A DNA stretch of 39,561 nucleotides from Pseudomonadota bacterium (GCA_021809525.1 JAKAYU010000008.1:1-39561), one strand, 5' to 3'. Shown: positions 27,754 to 37,875, counted from the first letter of the stretch. Notes: a model not told the origin generated them from the sequence alone. A program made the numbers and translations.

Positions 27754-28359
27754 TCAGGCTTTGGCGGCGAGCTCCAGGTAGCGCTGGTGGAGTGTCGCAA
27801 TCTGTCCGGCAAGGGCGGCCAGGTCCGACTCGTTGTGAATGACCTCATGGGCGGCCTTCAGCCGCTCGGCGCGCGAGGCCTGTGCGTTCAACATCGAGCG
27901 CGCCTGCTCGGGCGAGGAGCCGTCCCGCTTCTGCAGGCGCTCGAGCTGCACCTCCTCGGGACAGTCCACCACCAGCACCCGGTCGACCCGTCCCGTGAGG
28001 CCCTTTTCCACGAGCAGCGGAATGACCAGGATCTGGTACGGCCCGCCGGCCGCAGCCGACAGAGCCTCCACCGCCGAGCCGATCGCCGGGTGGGTGAGCG
28101 CCTCGAGGTCCGCGCGCGCCTTGGGATCGGAAAATACGATCTCGCGCAGCTTGGGCCGGTCGAGGTGCCCGTCCGGGGTCAGGATGCCCTTGCCGAAGCG
28201 CGCGACCAGCCGCTCGAGCGGCGGCTGGCCCGGCTCGACCACGTCGCGCGCGATCCGGTCGGTGTCGATGATCGGTACGCCGCGTGCGGCAAACAGCTCC
28301 GCCACGGTGGACTTGCCGCTGGCGATACCCCCGGTGAGCGCGATGCGAAGAATCTTCAT
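27754..28359 (-). CDS. coaE: CoaE, dephospho-CoA kinase
   Basis: CoaE phosphorylates dephospho-CoA, the last step of coenzyme A synthesis. The 201-residue protein begins MKILRIALTGGIASGKSTVAELF, with the P-loop at residues 10-17, and continues with IIDTDRIARDVVEPG and the LIDxPLL-like VIPLLVEKGL, then DRVLVVDCPEEVQLERLQKRDG. The ORF-track frame runs on upstream into pilD; ATG 28359 gives the family start. It is 53 bases after pilD and 67 bases before zapD, in the conserved pilD-coaE-zapD-yacG block. Confidence 0.95.
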   Translation of the reverse strand: MKILRIALTGGIASGKSTVAELFAARGVPIIDTDRIARDVVEPGQPPLERLVARFGKGILTPDGHLDRPKLREIVFSDPKARADLEALTHPAIGSAVEALSAAAGGPYQILVIPLLVEKGLTGRVDRVLVVDCPEEVQLERLQKRDGSSPEQARSMLNAQASRAERLKAAHEVIHNESDLAALAGQIATLHQRYLELAAKA

Positions 28360-28412
28360 GTAAGCCGTCAATTCTAGCGCGCTTTGGGGGCGCGAGGGGC
28401 CCCCGAACGCGC

Positions 28413-29312
28413 TCAGCCCGGGAAGAACCCCAGGTAAAACCCGACCAGCTGGTGGCCGAACATCAGCATCAGCCAGCCGGCGGCCGCGAGGAACGGACCG
28501 AAGGCGATGGGCACCGCGCTGCTGCGGCCGCGGGCCACGATGAGCACCAGGCCCACGAGCGCTCCGACCACGGCGGCGATCAGCACCGTGGGCAGCAGCA
28601 TCTGCCAGCCGAGCCACGCCCCCAGGGCCGCGAGCAGCTTGAAGTCCCCGTACCCCATGCCCTCCTTGGCGGTGAGCGCGCGGAACAGGTGGTAGACGCC
28701 CCAGAGACTGAGGTACCCCACGGCGGCCCCGATCAGGCTGGAGCGCGGGTCCACCGGCACGGGCGCGCCGCCCGGGGCCGGCGCGAGCAGGCTCAGCACC
28801 AGCCCGATCCACATCAGGGGCAGGGTCAGGTTGTCGGGCAGCAGCTGCCGGTCGATGTCGATGGCGGCGAGGGCCACCAGGAACCAGGTGAGCACGAGCG
28901 CCGCGAGGGCCGGCCACCCGAAGCCGAACTTCCACGCCACCAGCGCCGATAGCAGCCCGGTGAGCGCCTCGACGAGCGGGTAGCGTGGGCTGATTCGAGC
29001 GCCGCACCGTGCGCAGCGGCCGCGCAGCCACAGATAGCTCAGCACCGGGATGTTGTGTCGGGCGGCGATCGGTGCCCGGCAGGCCGGGCAGGCCGAGCGC
29101 GGCACCATGAGGTTGTAGCGCTCCGCCGGCACGGCCGGCAGCGTCGGGGCGTCGGCGGCGAGCGCGGCGCAGTCGGCGCGCCAGTGCCGCTCCAGGATGA
29201 TCGGCAGACGGTGGATCACCACATTGAGGAAGCTGCCGATCACCAGCCCCAGCACCAGGCAGGTGCCGGTGAACAGGGCGGGTGAGGAGGCGAGCAGCGC
29301 GGCGAGCGGCAC
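28413..29312 (-). CDS. pilD: PilD, type IV prepilin peptidase and N-methyltransferase
   Basis: PilD cuts the short leader of type IV prepilins at the inner membrane and methylates the new N-terminus. The 299-residue polytopic protein has the cytoplasmic zinc motif CPAC (Cys75, Cys78) and CARC (Cys100, Cys103), the first aspartate motif AIDIDRQLLPD (Asp152/154) and the second, GMGYGDFK (Asp223). Both catalytic aspartates are present, and the methyltransferase N-terminal part (GSFLNVVIHRLP) is complete. It starts one base after pilC ends, so PilC and PilD are probably made together. Its substrate is the PilA encoded upstream. Confidence 0.96.
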   Translation of the reverse strand: MPLAALLASSPALFTGTCLVLGLVIGSFLNVVIHRLPIILERHWRADCAALAADAPTLPAVPAERYNLMVPRSACPACRAPIAARHNIPVLSYLWLRGRCARCGARISPRYPLVEALTGLLSALVAWKFGFGWPALAALVLTWFLVALAAIDIDRQLLPDNLTLPLMWIGLVLSLLAPAPGGAPVPVDPRSSLIGAAVGYLSLWGVYHLFRALTAKEGMGYGDFKLLAALGAWLGWQMLLPTVLIAAVVGALVGLVLIVARGRSSAVPIAFGPFLAAAGWLMLMFGHQLVGFYLGFFPG

Positions 29313-29313
29313 G

Positions 29314-30549
29314 TCAGTGAACGACGTTGCCGAGCTGGAAGATCGGCAGGTACATGGCGATGACGAGTCCGCCCACGATCACGCCGAGGATCACCATGAT
29401 CAGCGGCTCGAGCAGGCTCGACATCGCATCCACCGCGTTGTCCACCTCCGCCTCGTAGAACACGGCCACCTTGCCGGCCATCTCATCGAGCGAGCCGGAC
29501 TCCTCGCCGACGGCGATCATCTGCACGACCATGTTGGGAAAGACGCCGCGCGCTTCCATGGCGCGCTGCAGGCGCTGGCCGGTCGCCACCTCATCGCGCA
29601 TCTTCAGCACCGCATCCTCGTAGACGATGTTGCCGGTGGCGCCCGCCACCGACTCCAGCGCTTCGACCAGCGGCACGCCGGCGGCGAACATGGTCGAGAG
29701 CGTGCGCGCGTAGCGGGCGATGGCCGCCTTGTTGAGGATTGGGCCGATGATCGGAATCTTCAGTGACATCCGGTCCAGAACCTCGCGCATCTTGCGCGAG
29801 CGCTTCTTGAAATAGACGAACGTCCAGGCCGCCGCGCCGATGACGAGCGCGATCCAGATTCCCTGGTGGCGCACCGCGTTCGAGATGTTGATGACGAACA
29901 TCGTAAACGCCGGCAGGTTGGCGCCGAAGCCTGTGAACAGCTTCTGGAACTCCGGGATCACGAAGATCATGAGCACGGTGGTCACGATGGCGGCCACGAT
30001 CAGCACCGCGGCCGGATAGAAGAGGGCCTTCTTGACCTTCTTCTTGGTCGCCTCGGACTTCTCCTTGTAGGTCGCGATCTTGTCGAGCAGGGTGTCGAGC
30101 GCGCCCGCCTGCTCGCCGGCGCGCACCAGGTTGACGAACAGATCATCGAAATGCAGCGGATGCTTGGCGAGCGCCTCGTGCAGCGAGGTGCCGGACTCGA
30201 CATCGGCCTTGATGGCGAGAATGAGGTTGCGCAGCGAGGGTTTCTCGACACCGGCGGCCACGATCTCGAAGGACTGCACCATGGGGATGCCGGCGATCAG
30301 CATGGTGGCGAGCTGGCGGCTGAACACCGAGATGTCGGCCGCATTGACCCGGCCGCCCTTGAGGCTCTCCCGTTTGCGGCGCACGCGTGAGGCGGCGATG
30401 CCCTGACGGCGCAGATCGGCGCGTACGGCCGCCTCGTCGGGGGCCATGATGTTGCCCTTGACGCGCTGGCCGCGCTTGTCGCGGCCCTCCCAGAGGAACG
30501 GGACGTCGGGCTTGGGGGTCTTGGCGGTCGCGGAGATTGCCGTGGCCAT
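29314..30549 (-). CDS. pilC: PilC, type IV pilus inner-membrane platform protein
   Basis: PilC is the GspF-type platform on which the PilB motor acts. The 411-residue protein has two copies of the GspF domain, at about residues 72-196 (FSRQLATMLIAGIPMVQSFEIV...LFVNLVRAGEQAGALDTLLDKIA) and 275-398 (ARTLSTMFAAGVPLVEALESVA...MIAVGEESGSLDEMAGKVA), and three membrane segments. The N-terminal cytoplasmic part is FLWEGRDKRGQRVKG. A 17-base gap separates it from pilB. Length and order pilB-pilC-pilD are normal. Confidence 0.96.
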   Translation of the reverse strand: MATAISATAKTPKPDVPFLWEGRDKRGQRVKGNIMAPDEAAVRADLRRQGIAASRVRRKRESLKGGRVNAADISVFSRQLATMLIAGIPMVQSFEIVAAGVEKPSLRNLILAIKADVESGTSLHEALAKHPLHFDDLFVNLVRAGEQAGALDTLLDKIATYKEKSEATKKKVKKALFYPAAVLIVAAIVTTVLMIFVIPEFQKLFTGFGANLPAFTMFVINISNAVRHQGIWIALVIGAAAWTFVYFKKRSRKMREVLDRMSLKIPIIGPILNKAAIARYARTLSTMFAAGVPLVEALESVAGATGNIVYEDAVLKMRDEVATGQRLQRAMEARGVFPNMVVQMIAVGEESGSLDEMAGKVAVFYEAEVDNAVDAMSSLLEPLIMVILGVIVGGLVIAMYLPIFQLGNVVH

Positions 30550-30566
30550 GGGTTCGCCGTCCTCGA

Positions 30567-32312
<1,746 letters not shown>

Positions 32313-32348
32313 GGACTTAAGAAGGTCCGATTCGATCCGCGGGGCTCA

Positions 32349-32383
32349 AGTGTACCGAAGCCGGCGGCGCCGGCAATTGTCAA
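32349..32383 (-). promoter_or_regulatory. Candidate promoter region for pilB
   Basis: Reading the minus strand, TTGACA (32383-32378) is followed by a GC-rich palindromic stretch and TACACT (32354-32349), about 37 bases before the pilB start. The spacing of TTGACA to TACACT is 23 bp, too long for a normal sigma70 promoter. TTGCCG with a 16-bp spacer to the same -10 would be possible. The site is plausible because of the terminator upstream, but the match is weak. Confidence 0.3.
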
Positions 32384-32435
32384 ATCTCGGCCGATGGTCG
32401 CACAGGCCATCCTCCCTCACTGTGACTCGGCTCCC

Positions 32436-32468
32436 AAAAGAAGAAGCCCCCGCCGAGCGGGGGCTTCT
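32436..32468 (-). terminator. Intrinsic terminator of pilA
   Basis: On the minus strand AGAAGCCCCCGC-TCG-GCGGGGGCTTCT forms a perfect 12-bp stem with a three-base loop (32442-32468), followed by TCTTTTGGG. It starts 25 bases after the pilA stop. This is a classical Rho-independent terminator. It should keep abundant pilA mRNA separate from the pilBCD mRNA. Confidence 0.85.
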
Positions 32469-32493
32469 GAAGGACCTCTGAGAGACTCGGCTG

Positions 32494-33003
32494 TTACTGG
32501 CAGCTGCTCGGGACATAGGCGGCATTGGGCATCGAACCCGGCTGGACACCCTGGCCTCCCGTGACCTTTGCGAGACCATTCACAACAGCCCCCGTGTTTG
32601 CAGTTGCAGTGCCACTGCAAATCCAGCTGATATCGCCATTCGTCGACTGATAGGCAGCCAGCGTAATGGTCTTACCCGAAATGTTCGTGTTGGCATTCGT
32701 TCCGCCGTAGGTTGCCGTAATCAACCCGTCGTTGTACGCCATGCTGGTGACGTATGTGCCACTGATGGTGTTATCGATGCCGATATCCTTAAGCGTGGCG
32801 CAGGCGCCACCCGCGGTCCCGTGATTCGCGTAGCACTCGTCGAACGCGGTCTCGATGCCGCCGGCGAGCGAGAGACCTTCCGAGACCTGCGCACGGATGG
32901 TGTAGTTCTGGTACGCGGGAATGGCGATGGCCGCCAGGATGCCGATGATCGCGATCACGATCATCAACTCGATGAGAGTGAAGCCCTGTTGCAACGATTT
33001 CAT
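32494..33003 (-). CDS. pilA: PilA, major type IV pilin
   Basis: The 169-residue prepilin begins MKSLQQG/FTLIELMIVIAIIGILAAIAIPAYQNY. This is a 7-residue leader cut by PilD after Gly7, mature Phe1, Glu5 and the hydrophobic assembly helix. The C-terminal part is rich in Thr, Asn and Gly, with four cysteines (ECY, GACA, WICSG, SSCQ). These could form one or two disulfides, including a D-region loop closed by the last Cys. I chose ATG 33003 because GAGGAG precedes it and the leader is of class IVa length; the ORF-track start at 33090 overlaps the sigma54 promoter. Threonine and serine content would allow O-glycosylation, but that is speculation. Confidence 0.96.
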   Translation of the reverse strand: MKSLQQGFTLIELMIVIAIIGILAAIAIPAYQNYTIRAQVSEGLSLAGGIETAFDECYANHGTAGGACATLKDIGIDNTISGTYVTSMAYNDGLITATYGGTNANTNISGKTITLAAYQSTNGDISWICSGTATANTGAVVNGLAKVTGGQGVQPGSMPNAAYVPSSCQ

Positions 33004-33073
33004 TACGAAACTCCTCAAGGAACGGTGGTTGTTCTTGCCAAGAGGCGCAAAGGGCGCCTGCTGGGCCTTCTGA

Positions 33074-33090
33074 AGCAAGTGCCGTGCCAA
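33074..33090 (-). promoter_or_regulatory. Sigma54 (RpoN) promoter of pilA
   Basis: On the minus strand TTGGCACG-GCAC-TTGCT (33090 to 33074) fits the -24/-12 consensus TTGGCACR-N4-TTGCW at every defined position, with the GG and GC exactly 10 bases apart. The predicted start is near 33063, giving a leader of about 60 bases before pilA. Sigma54 control through the PilS-PilR system is known for pilA in Pseudomonas; those regulators are not in this window. Confidence 0.88.
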
Positions 33091-33198
33091 AGGCCGGAAT
33101 CGCTCGTAATAGCTTGATTTCTGGATGAGTTTGTTCGGACTGCCGCCCGCCTATGTCAAACACGATTTCCTCGATTGACGGCACTGGGACCGATCAGC

Positions 33199-33223
33199 GT
33201 CACAATGTGACGTAAATTGTCAC
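33199..33223. promoter_or_regulatory. Candidate activator site upstream of pilA
   Basis: GTCACAATGTGAC (33199-33211) is a perfect inverted repeat around AAT, and a further GTCAC at 33219-33223 pairs with the GTGAC as a second inverted repeat over 7 bases. The cluster lies about 110-150 bp upstream of the sigma54 promoter, the range used by NtrC-type activators such as PilR. The spacing does not fit a CRP site. The link to PilR is inferred from position only. Confidence 0.45.
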
Positions 33224-33427
33224 CCGGTCGCGGCGGCTGCGGCAGCGCTACAGTCCGGGATGTTGGCAGATTCGCGCAGATGAGAATCTGACGAACCAGT
33301 CACGTCGGCCTCCGGCCCTGCAAAGCGAGAATCATGCGCTACTCTGTCTGCGGCGGCGCACCGAGCACGGATTGGGTGATTCGGCGCGGGCGCACCGGAG
33401 TCATGTTACTCCCTTGGAGAATCGACG

Positions 33428-34648
33428 ATGGCTGCGGTTGTCACCATGCCTGTCAGAGCGGAGACCCCAGAAGCACTACCGCAGCGTCAGCTCGAGCTGA
33501 CGATTCTGATGCCGTGTCTCAATGAGGCCGAGACTGTAGCAACATGCGTGCGCAAGGCACGCGGCTTTCTGCAGCGGAGCGGTGTTGCGGGCGAGGTTCT
33601 GGTCGCTGACAACGGCTCCACCGATGGCTCCCCGGAACTGGCCCGGCAGGCGGGTGCGCGCGTCGTGGCGGTCTCCGCAAAGGGCTACGGCAGCGCATTG
33701 CGGGGCGGCATTGAGGCCGCTCAGGGCCGGTTCGTCGTCATGGCCGACGCGGACGACAGCTACGACTTCTCCCAGCTCGACGGCTTTCTCGCAGCCTTGC
33801 GGGCCGGTCACGACATGGTCATCGGGCATCGGTTCCGGGGCGGTATCCGGCCGGGCGCCATGCCCTGGCTGCACCGGTACATCGGCAATCCGATTCTGAG
33901 CTTCATCGGCAGGCTCTTTTTTTCCTGCCGCATCGGCGATTTCCATTGTGGGCTGCGTGGTGTCAACCGCGCCGCTGCGCTGCGCCTGGGGCTGCGTGCT
34001 CCCGGGATGGAGTTCGCCAGCGAGATGATCGTCAAGGCGGTGCTCGCGGGATGGAAGATCGGTGAAGTACCCACCGTCCTCTCGCCGGCAGGCCGGTCGC
34101 GCCCGCCGCATCTGCGCAGCTGGCGCGACGGCTGGCGTCATCTGCGTTTCCTGCTCATGATGAGCCCGCGCTGGCTGTTGTTTTATCCCGGCGTCCTGCT
34201 CATCGCGGTCGGCAGCACTGCCGAGCTGCTGATCTCCCAGGGGCCCGTGATCATTCATGGCGTCGGGTTCGACATCCACACGATGCTGTACGCGGCCGGC
34301 GCGACCATTCTGGGCCTGCAGCTCGTTCTCTTTTCAGTGATCGCACGCACGGTCGGTGTCTTGAAGGGGCTGCTGCCCATGACTGCACGGCTGCGCGCAT
34401 TTCTGAGAGTGTTCACCCTGGAGCGCGGAGTTCTGCTGGGCAGCTTGCTCGGCCTGACAGGCCTCGCACTGGCGGTGTATTCACTGGACACGTGGTTCCG
34501 TGCGCGGTTCGGCCCGATGGGTCCACTGGAGGCCATGCGTGTGGTGATCACTTCGGTGACGCTGATGCTCGCCGGTGGCGAGACCCTCTTCGCGTCCTTC
34601 CTTCTTGGACTCATTGACGTACGGCCTGACGCTGGACCGGGAGCATGA
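33428..34648 (+). CDS. GT2 glycosyltransferase of the dolichol-/polyprenyl-phosphate sugar synthase type
   Basis: The 406-residue protein has an N-terminal GT-A domain resembling polyprenyl-phosphate mannose/glucose synthases (DPM1 type): LTILMPCLNEAETVATCV at about 23-41, VADNGSTDGS, and the metal-binding ADADDSYDF at 106-114. This is followed by DFHCGLRGVNR and about four C-terminal membrane segments from residue 247. Such enzymes load a sugar on a lipid phosphate for later transfer outside the cytoplasm. The sugar cannot be told from sequence. A purine-rich TTGGAGAATC precedes the ATG. The stop overlaps the next ATG (ATGA), so it leads a three-gene operon. Confidence 0.85.
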   Translation: MAAVVTMPVRAETPEALPQRQLELTILMPCLNEAETVATCVRKARGFLQRSGVAGEVLVADNGSTDGSPELARQAGARVVAVSAKGYGSALRGGIEAAQGRFVVMADADDSYDFSQLDGFLAALRAGHDMVIGHRFRGGIRPGAMPWLHRYIGNPILSFIGRLFFSCRIGDFHCGLRGVNRAAALRLGLRAPGMEFASEMIVKAVLAGWKIGEVPTVLSPAGRSRPPHLRSWRDGWRHLRFLLMMSPRWLLFYPGVLLIAVGSTAELLISQGPVIIHGVGFDIHTMLYAAGATILGLQLVLFSVIARTVGVLKGLLPMTARLRAFLRVFTLERGVLLGSLLGLTGLALAVYSLDTWFRARFGPMGPLEAMRVVITSVTLMLAGGETLFASFLLGLIDVRPDAGPGA

Positions 34649-36807
34649 CCGCCGACGGTGAGTCTCAAGACTCGCTGAGCGCGGGTCTCTCTCTAATTGC
34701 GCTGCTGAGGCGTATCTGCGCCTCACCCCGACTCTACGTCTATACGGCCAGCACGCTCGTGGTCGTGGTCACGAGCTATTTCCTGGGCAAGGAGATGCTT
34801 TGGGACACCATGTACTACCACGTGTATGCGGGGTTCAGTGCTCTGCATGACCGCTTCGGTCGGGACTACTTTGCAGCCGGCCCCCAGGGGTATTTCAATC
34901 CGTACGCGTACGTGCCGTTCTATCTGCTGATCCGCTCCTCCCTCACGCCGCTTGAGAGTGCCTCCATTCTTGCGGTGCTGCAGAGCGCCATCCTGTGGCT
35001 TACGTATGAACTGGCAACGGCGTGTGTTCCGCGGGAGACGCCGAAGACGCGCGTGGCGACTGGGGTGCTTGCGGTCGTCTTTGCGTTTGCCAATCCGATC
35101 CTCATCAATGAATTCGGCTCGAGTGCGATCGACGTCACGACGGCAGAAATCGCACTCGCTGGGTGGCTCGCTCTCGTCGCCGCCCTGCGCAATCCCAGTG
35201 TGGCCAAGGTCGTGCTCGGGGGGTTGTTGCTCGGCGCGGCAAGCGCGCTAAAGCCGACCAATGCCGTGCATGCGGTTGCTGCCGCGTGCATCCCGCTGTT
35301 CGTTCCGGGAAGCTATCGGCGCAAGCTCGGATACACCAGCCTGTTTGTCGCAGCCGTGGGCGTCGCCTTTGTCGCGGTCAATCTGCCCTGGTCGCTCCAC
35401 CTCGAGCGGCACTTCGGCAATCCGCTGTTTCCGCTGCTGAACGGCCTGTTTCGTTCGCCGGAGTATCCGACCGGGTCGATGCTCGATTATCGTTACATTC
35501 CCACTACGTTCGCTGCCGCCCTTCTGCGGCCGTTTGAGATGGTGCTGCCGATTCCCTCGGTGGAATACGGCCTTGCGGTGCCCGACTTGCGTTACGCCCT
35601 GCTGGCCGTATTAGGGCCCGCGGTGTTTTTGCGCTGGTGGTGGCGGCGCAGGCGTACCAGAACGGGTGCTGGGGCACTGGCGCTTCAGTCCCCTCAGTCG
35701 CGTGTGCTCGCCGCACTGGGCTGCGCGTTTCTGCTGGATTGGATGATGTGGCTGACGGTCTCGGGGAACGGGCGGTATTTCATTCCCATGGCTTGCGTCG
35801 CTGGAGCGCTGGGCGTGGTCCTGCTTTTCCGGCTCTGTGCGCAGCGGCCGGCGCTGCTCGGCTACCTGCTCGCCGGTGTCTTCGGCATCCAAATCTTCCA
35901 ACTCTACTCGGCCGGCGGTTTCCGCGCATACCTGCCGTGGCGCCACGGTCCGTGGTACAGCGTGACGGTTCCCACGGTGCTCGCTCGACGCCCGAACCTG
36001 TATATCATGGTCGGGGCGCAGACCTATTCGTTCATCATTCCGGACATGCCGGCCGGTTCGGCCTTCGTCAATCCCGGCGGTGGTTACCTGTACATGACAC
36101 CCAATAGCCCGAATGGCCGACGTGTCGAAGCGTTGATTCAGCGCTATGCGCCCCATGTGCGGGTCGTGACGCGCGATCCGCGCACGGATGCCTCCACACA
36201 GACTCGCTTGCTGAAGCCGTCGGCCGTCAATGACGTGCTCGCGCCCTTTGGCCTTCGTGCGCAGGATCGAAATTGCGTCAATATCGTCGTGCGGGGCGTG
36301 CCCGTGTTGTACACGGTGCCTGGCGCAGCTCGGAGGCGGGCCTCGGACAAACACACCGAATACCTCATGACCTGCCGTGTCGTGCGCACATCCCATGGTC
36401 CGGGCTGGGTCTTTCCTGGGCAGCGGCAGGCCGACCTTGCGTTCGATCACTTGGAGGAGGCGTGCCCGGCGCTCTTTCGGCCGCGACGGCCGGGCGATCA
36501 GCTTCGGGGTGACCGGCGCAACGGCTATTACTATGCGCGATTCTATCCCGGTACTGGTGTCGAGGCATGGATCATCCACGGGATGGTTGAATTCGCGAAG
36601 CGGTACGGCGGGCGCGAAGAATATGCGGGACCTGAAAGTATGTGGGAGAAGAATGTGCCCCAAGTAGCCTGCGGCCGCGCGGGGACGGGATTTCTGCGAG
36701 TGGTGGGATCGCCCAATGGGGTGCGCCGCATTGCGCAGAGCCGCGCGTCTCCCGCAACCGGGCCCGAGGGGCGGGTGCGGTCTGAGCGGCGGGTCAACCG
36801 CTTGTGA
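34645..36807 (+). CDS. Large polytopic membrane protein, probable GT-C type glycosyltransferase
   Basis: The 720-residue protein has about ten membrane segments up to about residue 425 and then a soluble C-terminal region of nearly 300 residues. Near the N-terminus after the first segment it has EMLWDTMYYHVYAGF, with an Asp (D54) and Tyr-Tyr-His in the first external loop. This resembles the catalytic loop of GT-C enzymes that use lipid-phosphate sugars. The GPQGYFNPYAYVPFYLL block is also typical of such membrane proteins. I do not recognise a named family. Being coupled to a DPM1-like GT suggests it transfers the lipid-linked sugar on the periplasmic side. The soluble tail (ending RSERRVNRL) has no domain I can name. 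Confidence 0.65.
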   Translation: MTADGESQDSLSAGLSLIALLRRICASPRLYVYTASTLVVVVTSYFLGKEMLWDTMYYHVYAGFSALHDRFGRDYFAAGPQGYFNPYAYVPFYLLIRSSLTPLESASILAVLQSAILWLTYELATACVPRETPKTRVATGVLAVVFAFANPILINEFGSSAIDVTTAEIALAGWLALVAALRNPSVAKVVLGGLLLGAASALKPTNAVHAVAAACIPLFVPGSYRRKLGYTSLFVAAVGVAFVAVNLPWSLHLERHFGNPLFPLLNGLFRSPEYPTGSMLDYRYIPTTFAAALLRPFEMVLPIPSVEYGLAVPDLRYALLAVLGPAVFLRWWWRRRRTRTGAGALALQSPQSRVLAALGCAFLLDWMMWLTVSGNGRYFIPMACVAGALGVVLLFRLCAQRPALLGYLLAGVFGIQIFQLYSAGGFRAYLPWRHGPWYSVTVPTVLARRPNLYIMVGAQTYSFIIPDMPAGSAFVNPGGGYLYMTPNSPNGRRVEALIQRYAPHVRVVTRDPRTDASTQTRLLKPSAVNDVLAPFGLRAQDRNCVNIVVRGVPVLYTVPGAARRRASDKHTEYLMTCRVVRTSHGPGWVFPGQRQADLAFDHLEEACPALFRPRRPGDQLRGDRRNGYYYARFYPGTGVEAWIIHGMVEFAKRYGGREEYAGPESMWEKNVPQVACGRAGTGFLRVVGSPNGVRRIAQSRASPATGPEGRVRSERRVNRL

Positions 36808-37796
36808 CTGAGGACTGCGCAGCGGCGCTGGATCTTTCGGACCCGTTGGTACGAGCTCGCATCATCGTGCCGGTTCGCAATGGCGGGGCCCGCTGGCGCG
36901 AGGGCGCGCACGCGCTGCGCACGGCACTGCCCGACCCTTCGCTCGTTGCGGTCGTCGATTCCGGCTCGACGGACGGCAGCGACCGGGTGGCCATCGAGTG
37001 CGGATTCGCGCTCGAGCGGATCGATCCCAGCGCATTTAATCACGGTGCGACCCGCCAGTGGGCCATTGATCGCTTCTGCGCAGGCCGCTCATTCGTGATC
37101 TTCCTGACGCAGGACGCGGTGCTGGAGGGAGCCGATGCACCGCGCACCCTGCTCTCATCCTTTTCTGATCCGAGTGTCGGTGCCGCATACGGGCGGCAAA
37201 TCCCGCACCACGGGGCAGGGCCGTTCGAGGCGCACATGGCGCTGTTCAACTATGAAAGCGCCAGCGTCACGCGCTCGCTCGCTGATGCGAACCGACTCGG
37301 CATCAAGACTGCATATCTCTCGAATTCGTTCGCGGCCTACCGGCTCGAGGCGTTGCGGGCGTGCGGGGGCTTCCCCAGTCACTTGATCCTCGGCGAGGAT
37401 ACGTTCGTTGCCGTTAGGATGCTGCTTGCGGGCTGGACTCTCCGCTACTGTGCGCAAGCGCGTGTGCGGCACTCGCATTCCTACAGTATTGCGCAGGAAG
37501 CGCGCCGCTATTTCGACTTTGGTGTCATGCATGCGCAGCTTCCGGAGCTGCTGCGGCATTTCGGTGCAGCAGAAGGCGAGGGCATCCGATTCGTCTTGTC
37601 CGAACTTCGCTACTGCGCTGCGAACGCGCCGATGGCGTTGCCGCTCTGCCCGGTGCGCAATGCCGCCAAATACCTAGGTTATCGGTTGGGGCGGCAATTC
37701 CGGTGGCTGCCGCGTGGCCTGTGCCGGCGATTGAGCATGACCAAGGTCTTCTGGAATGGTGATGCGCCTCTGCACTCGCGCACACGGCCTCGATGA
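36804..37796 (+). CDS. GT2 glycosyltransferase, rhamnosyltransferase-like
   Basis: The 330-residue protein is a cytoplasmic GT-A enzyme without membrane segments. It reads IIVPVRNGGARW at about 20-31, VVDSGSTDGS at 50-59, FNHGATR at 79-85, LTQDAV at 101-106, SNSFAAYR at 173-180 and GEDT at 197-200. The NHGxTR and TQDA blocks are characteristic of rhamnosyltransferases such as those of O-antigen clusters. The sugar call is by resemblance. It starts with GTG overlapping the previous stop (GTGA). It is the last gene of the operon and converges with the methyltransferase gene 79 bases on. Confidence 0.82.
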   Translation: MTEDCAAALDLSDPLVRARIIVPVRNGGARWREGAHALRTALPDPSLVAVVDSGSTDGSDRVAIECGFALERIDPSAFNHGATRQWAIDRFCAGRSFVIFLTQDAVLEGADAPRTLLSSFSDPSVGAAYGRQIPHHGAGPFEAHMALFNYESASVTRSLADANRLGIKTAYLSNSFAAYRLEALRACGGFPSHLILGEDTFVAVRMLLAGWTLRYCAQARVRHSHSYSIAQEARRYFDFGVMHAQLPELLRHFGAAEGEGIRFVLSELRYCAANAPMALPLCPVRNAAKYLGYRLGRQFRWLPRGLCRRLSMTKVFWNGDAPLHSRTRPR

Positions 37797-37875
37797 AAGC
37801 GCGGAGGAGCCGGTTCCAAGGGTGCGCGGCCGGCCGCTGGCACGTGATGCGCCCATTGCGCGGTGCTGAGAGCGG

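Larger units (their letters stand above)
33004..33427. other. Divergent regulatory region between pilA and the glycan operon
   Basis: This 424-bp gap has no supportable gene. It contains the pilA leader (about 60 bases), the sigma54 promoter, a GTCAC/GTGAC repeat cluster and a 7-bp inverted repeat CAGATTC/GAATCTG (33267-33290). No clear sigma70 promoter for the rightward glycosyltransferase operon is seen. The DNA is AT-richer near 33110-33220 than the rest. Confidence 0.6.

Noticed and set aside
33206-33223. Possible CRP/Vfr site TGTGA...TCAC upstream of pilA
   Set aside because: The spacer between TGTGA and TCAC is 9 bases, not the 6 required for a CRP-type operator.
37826-37837. GCGGCCGGCCGC palindrome between the convergent rhamnosyltransferase and methyltransferase genes
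   Set aside because: A 12-bp pure G/C palindrome is easy to get by chance in this DNA and has no T-tract; not enough for a terminator call.
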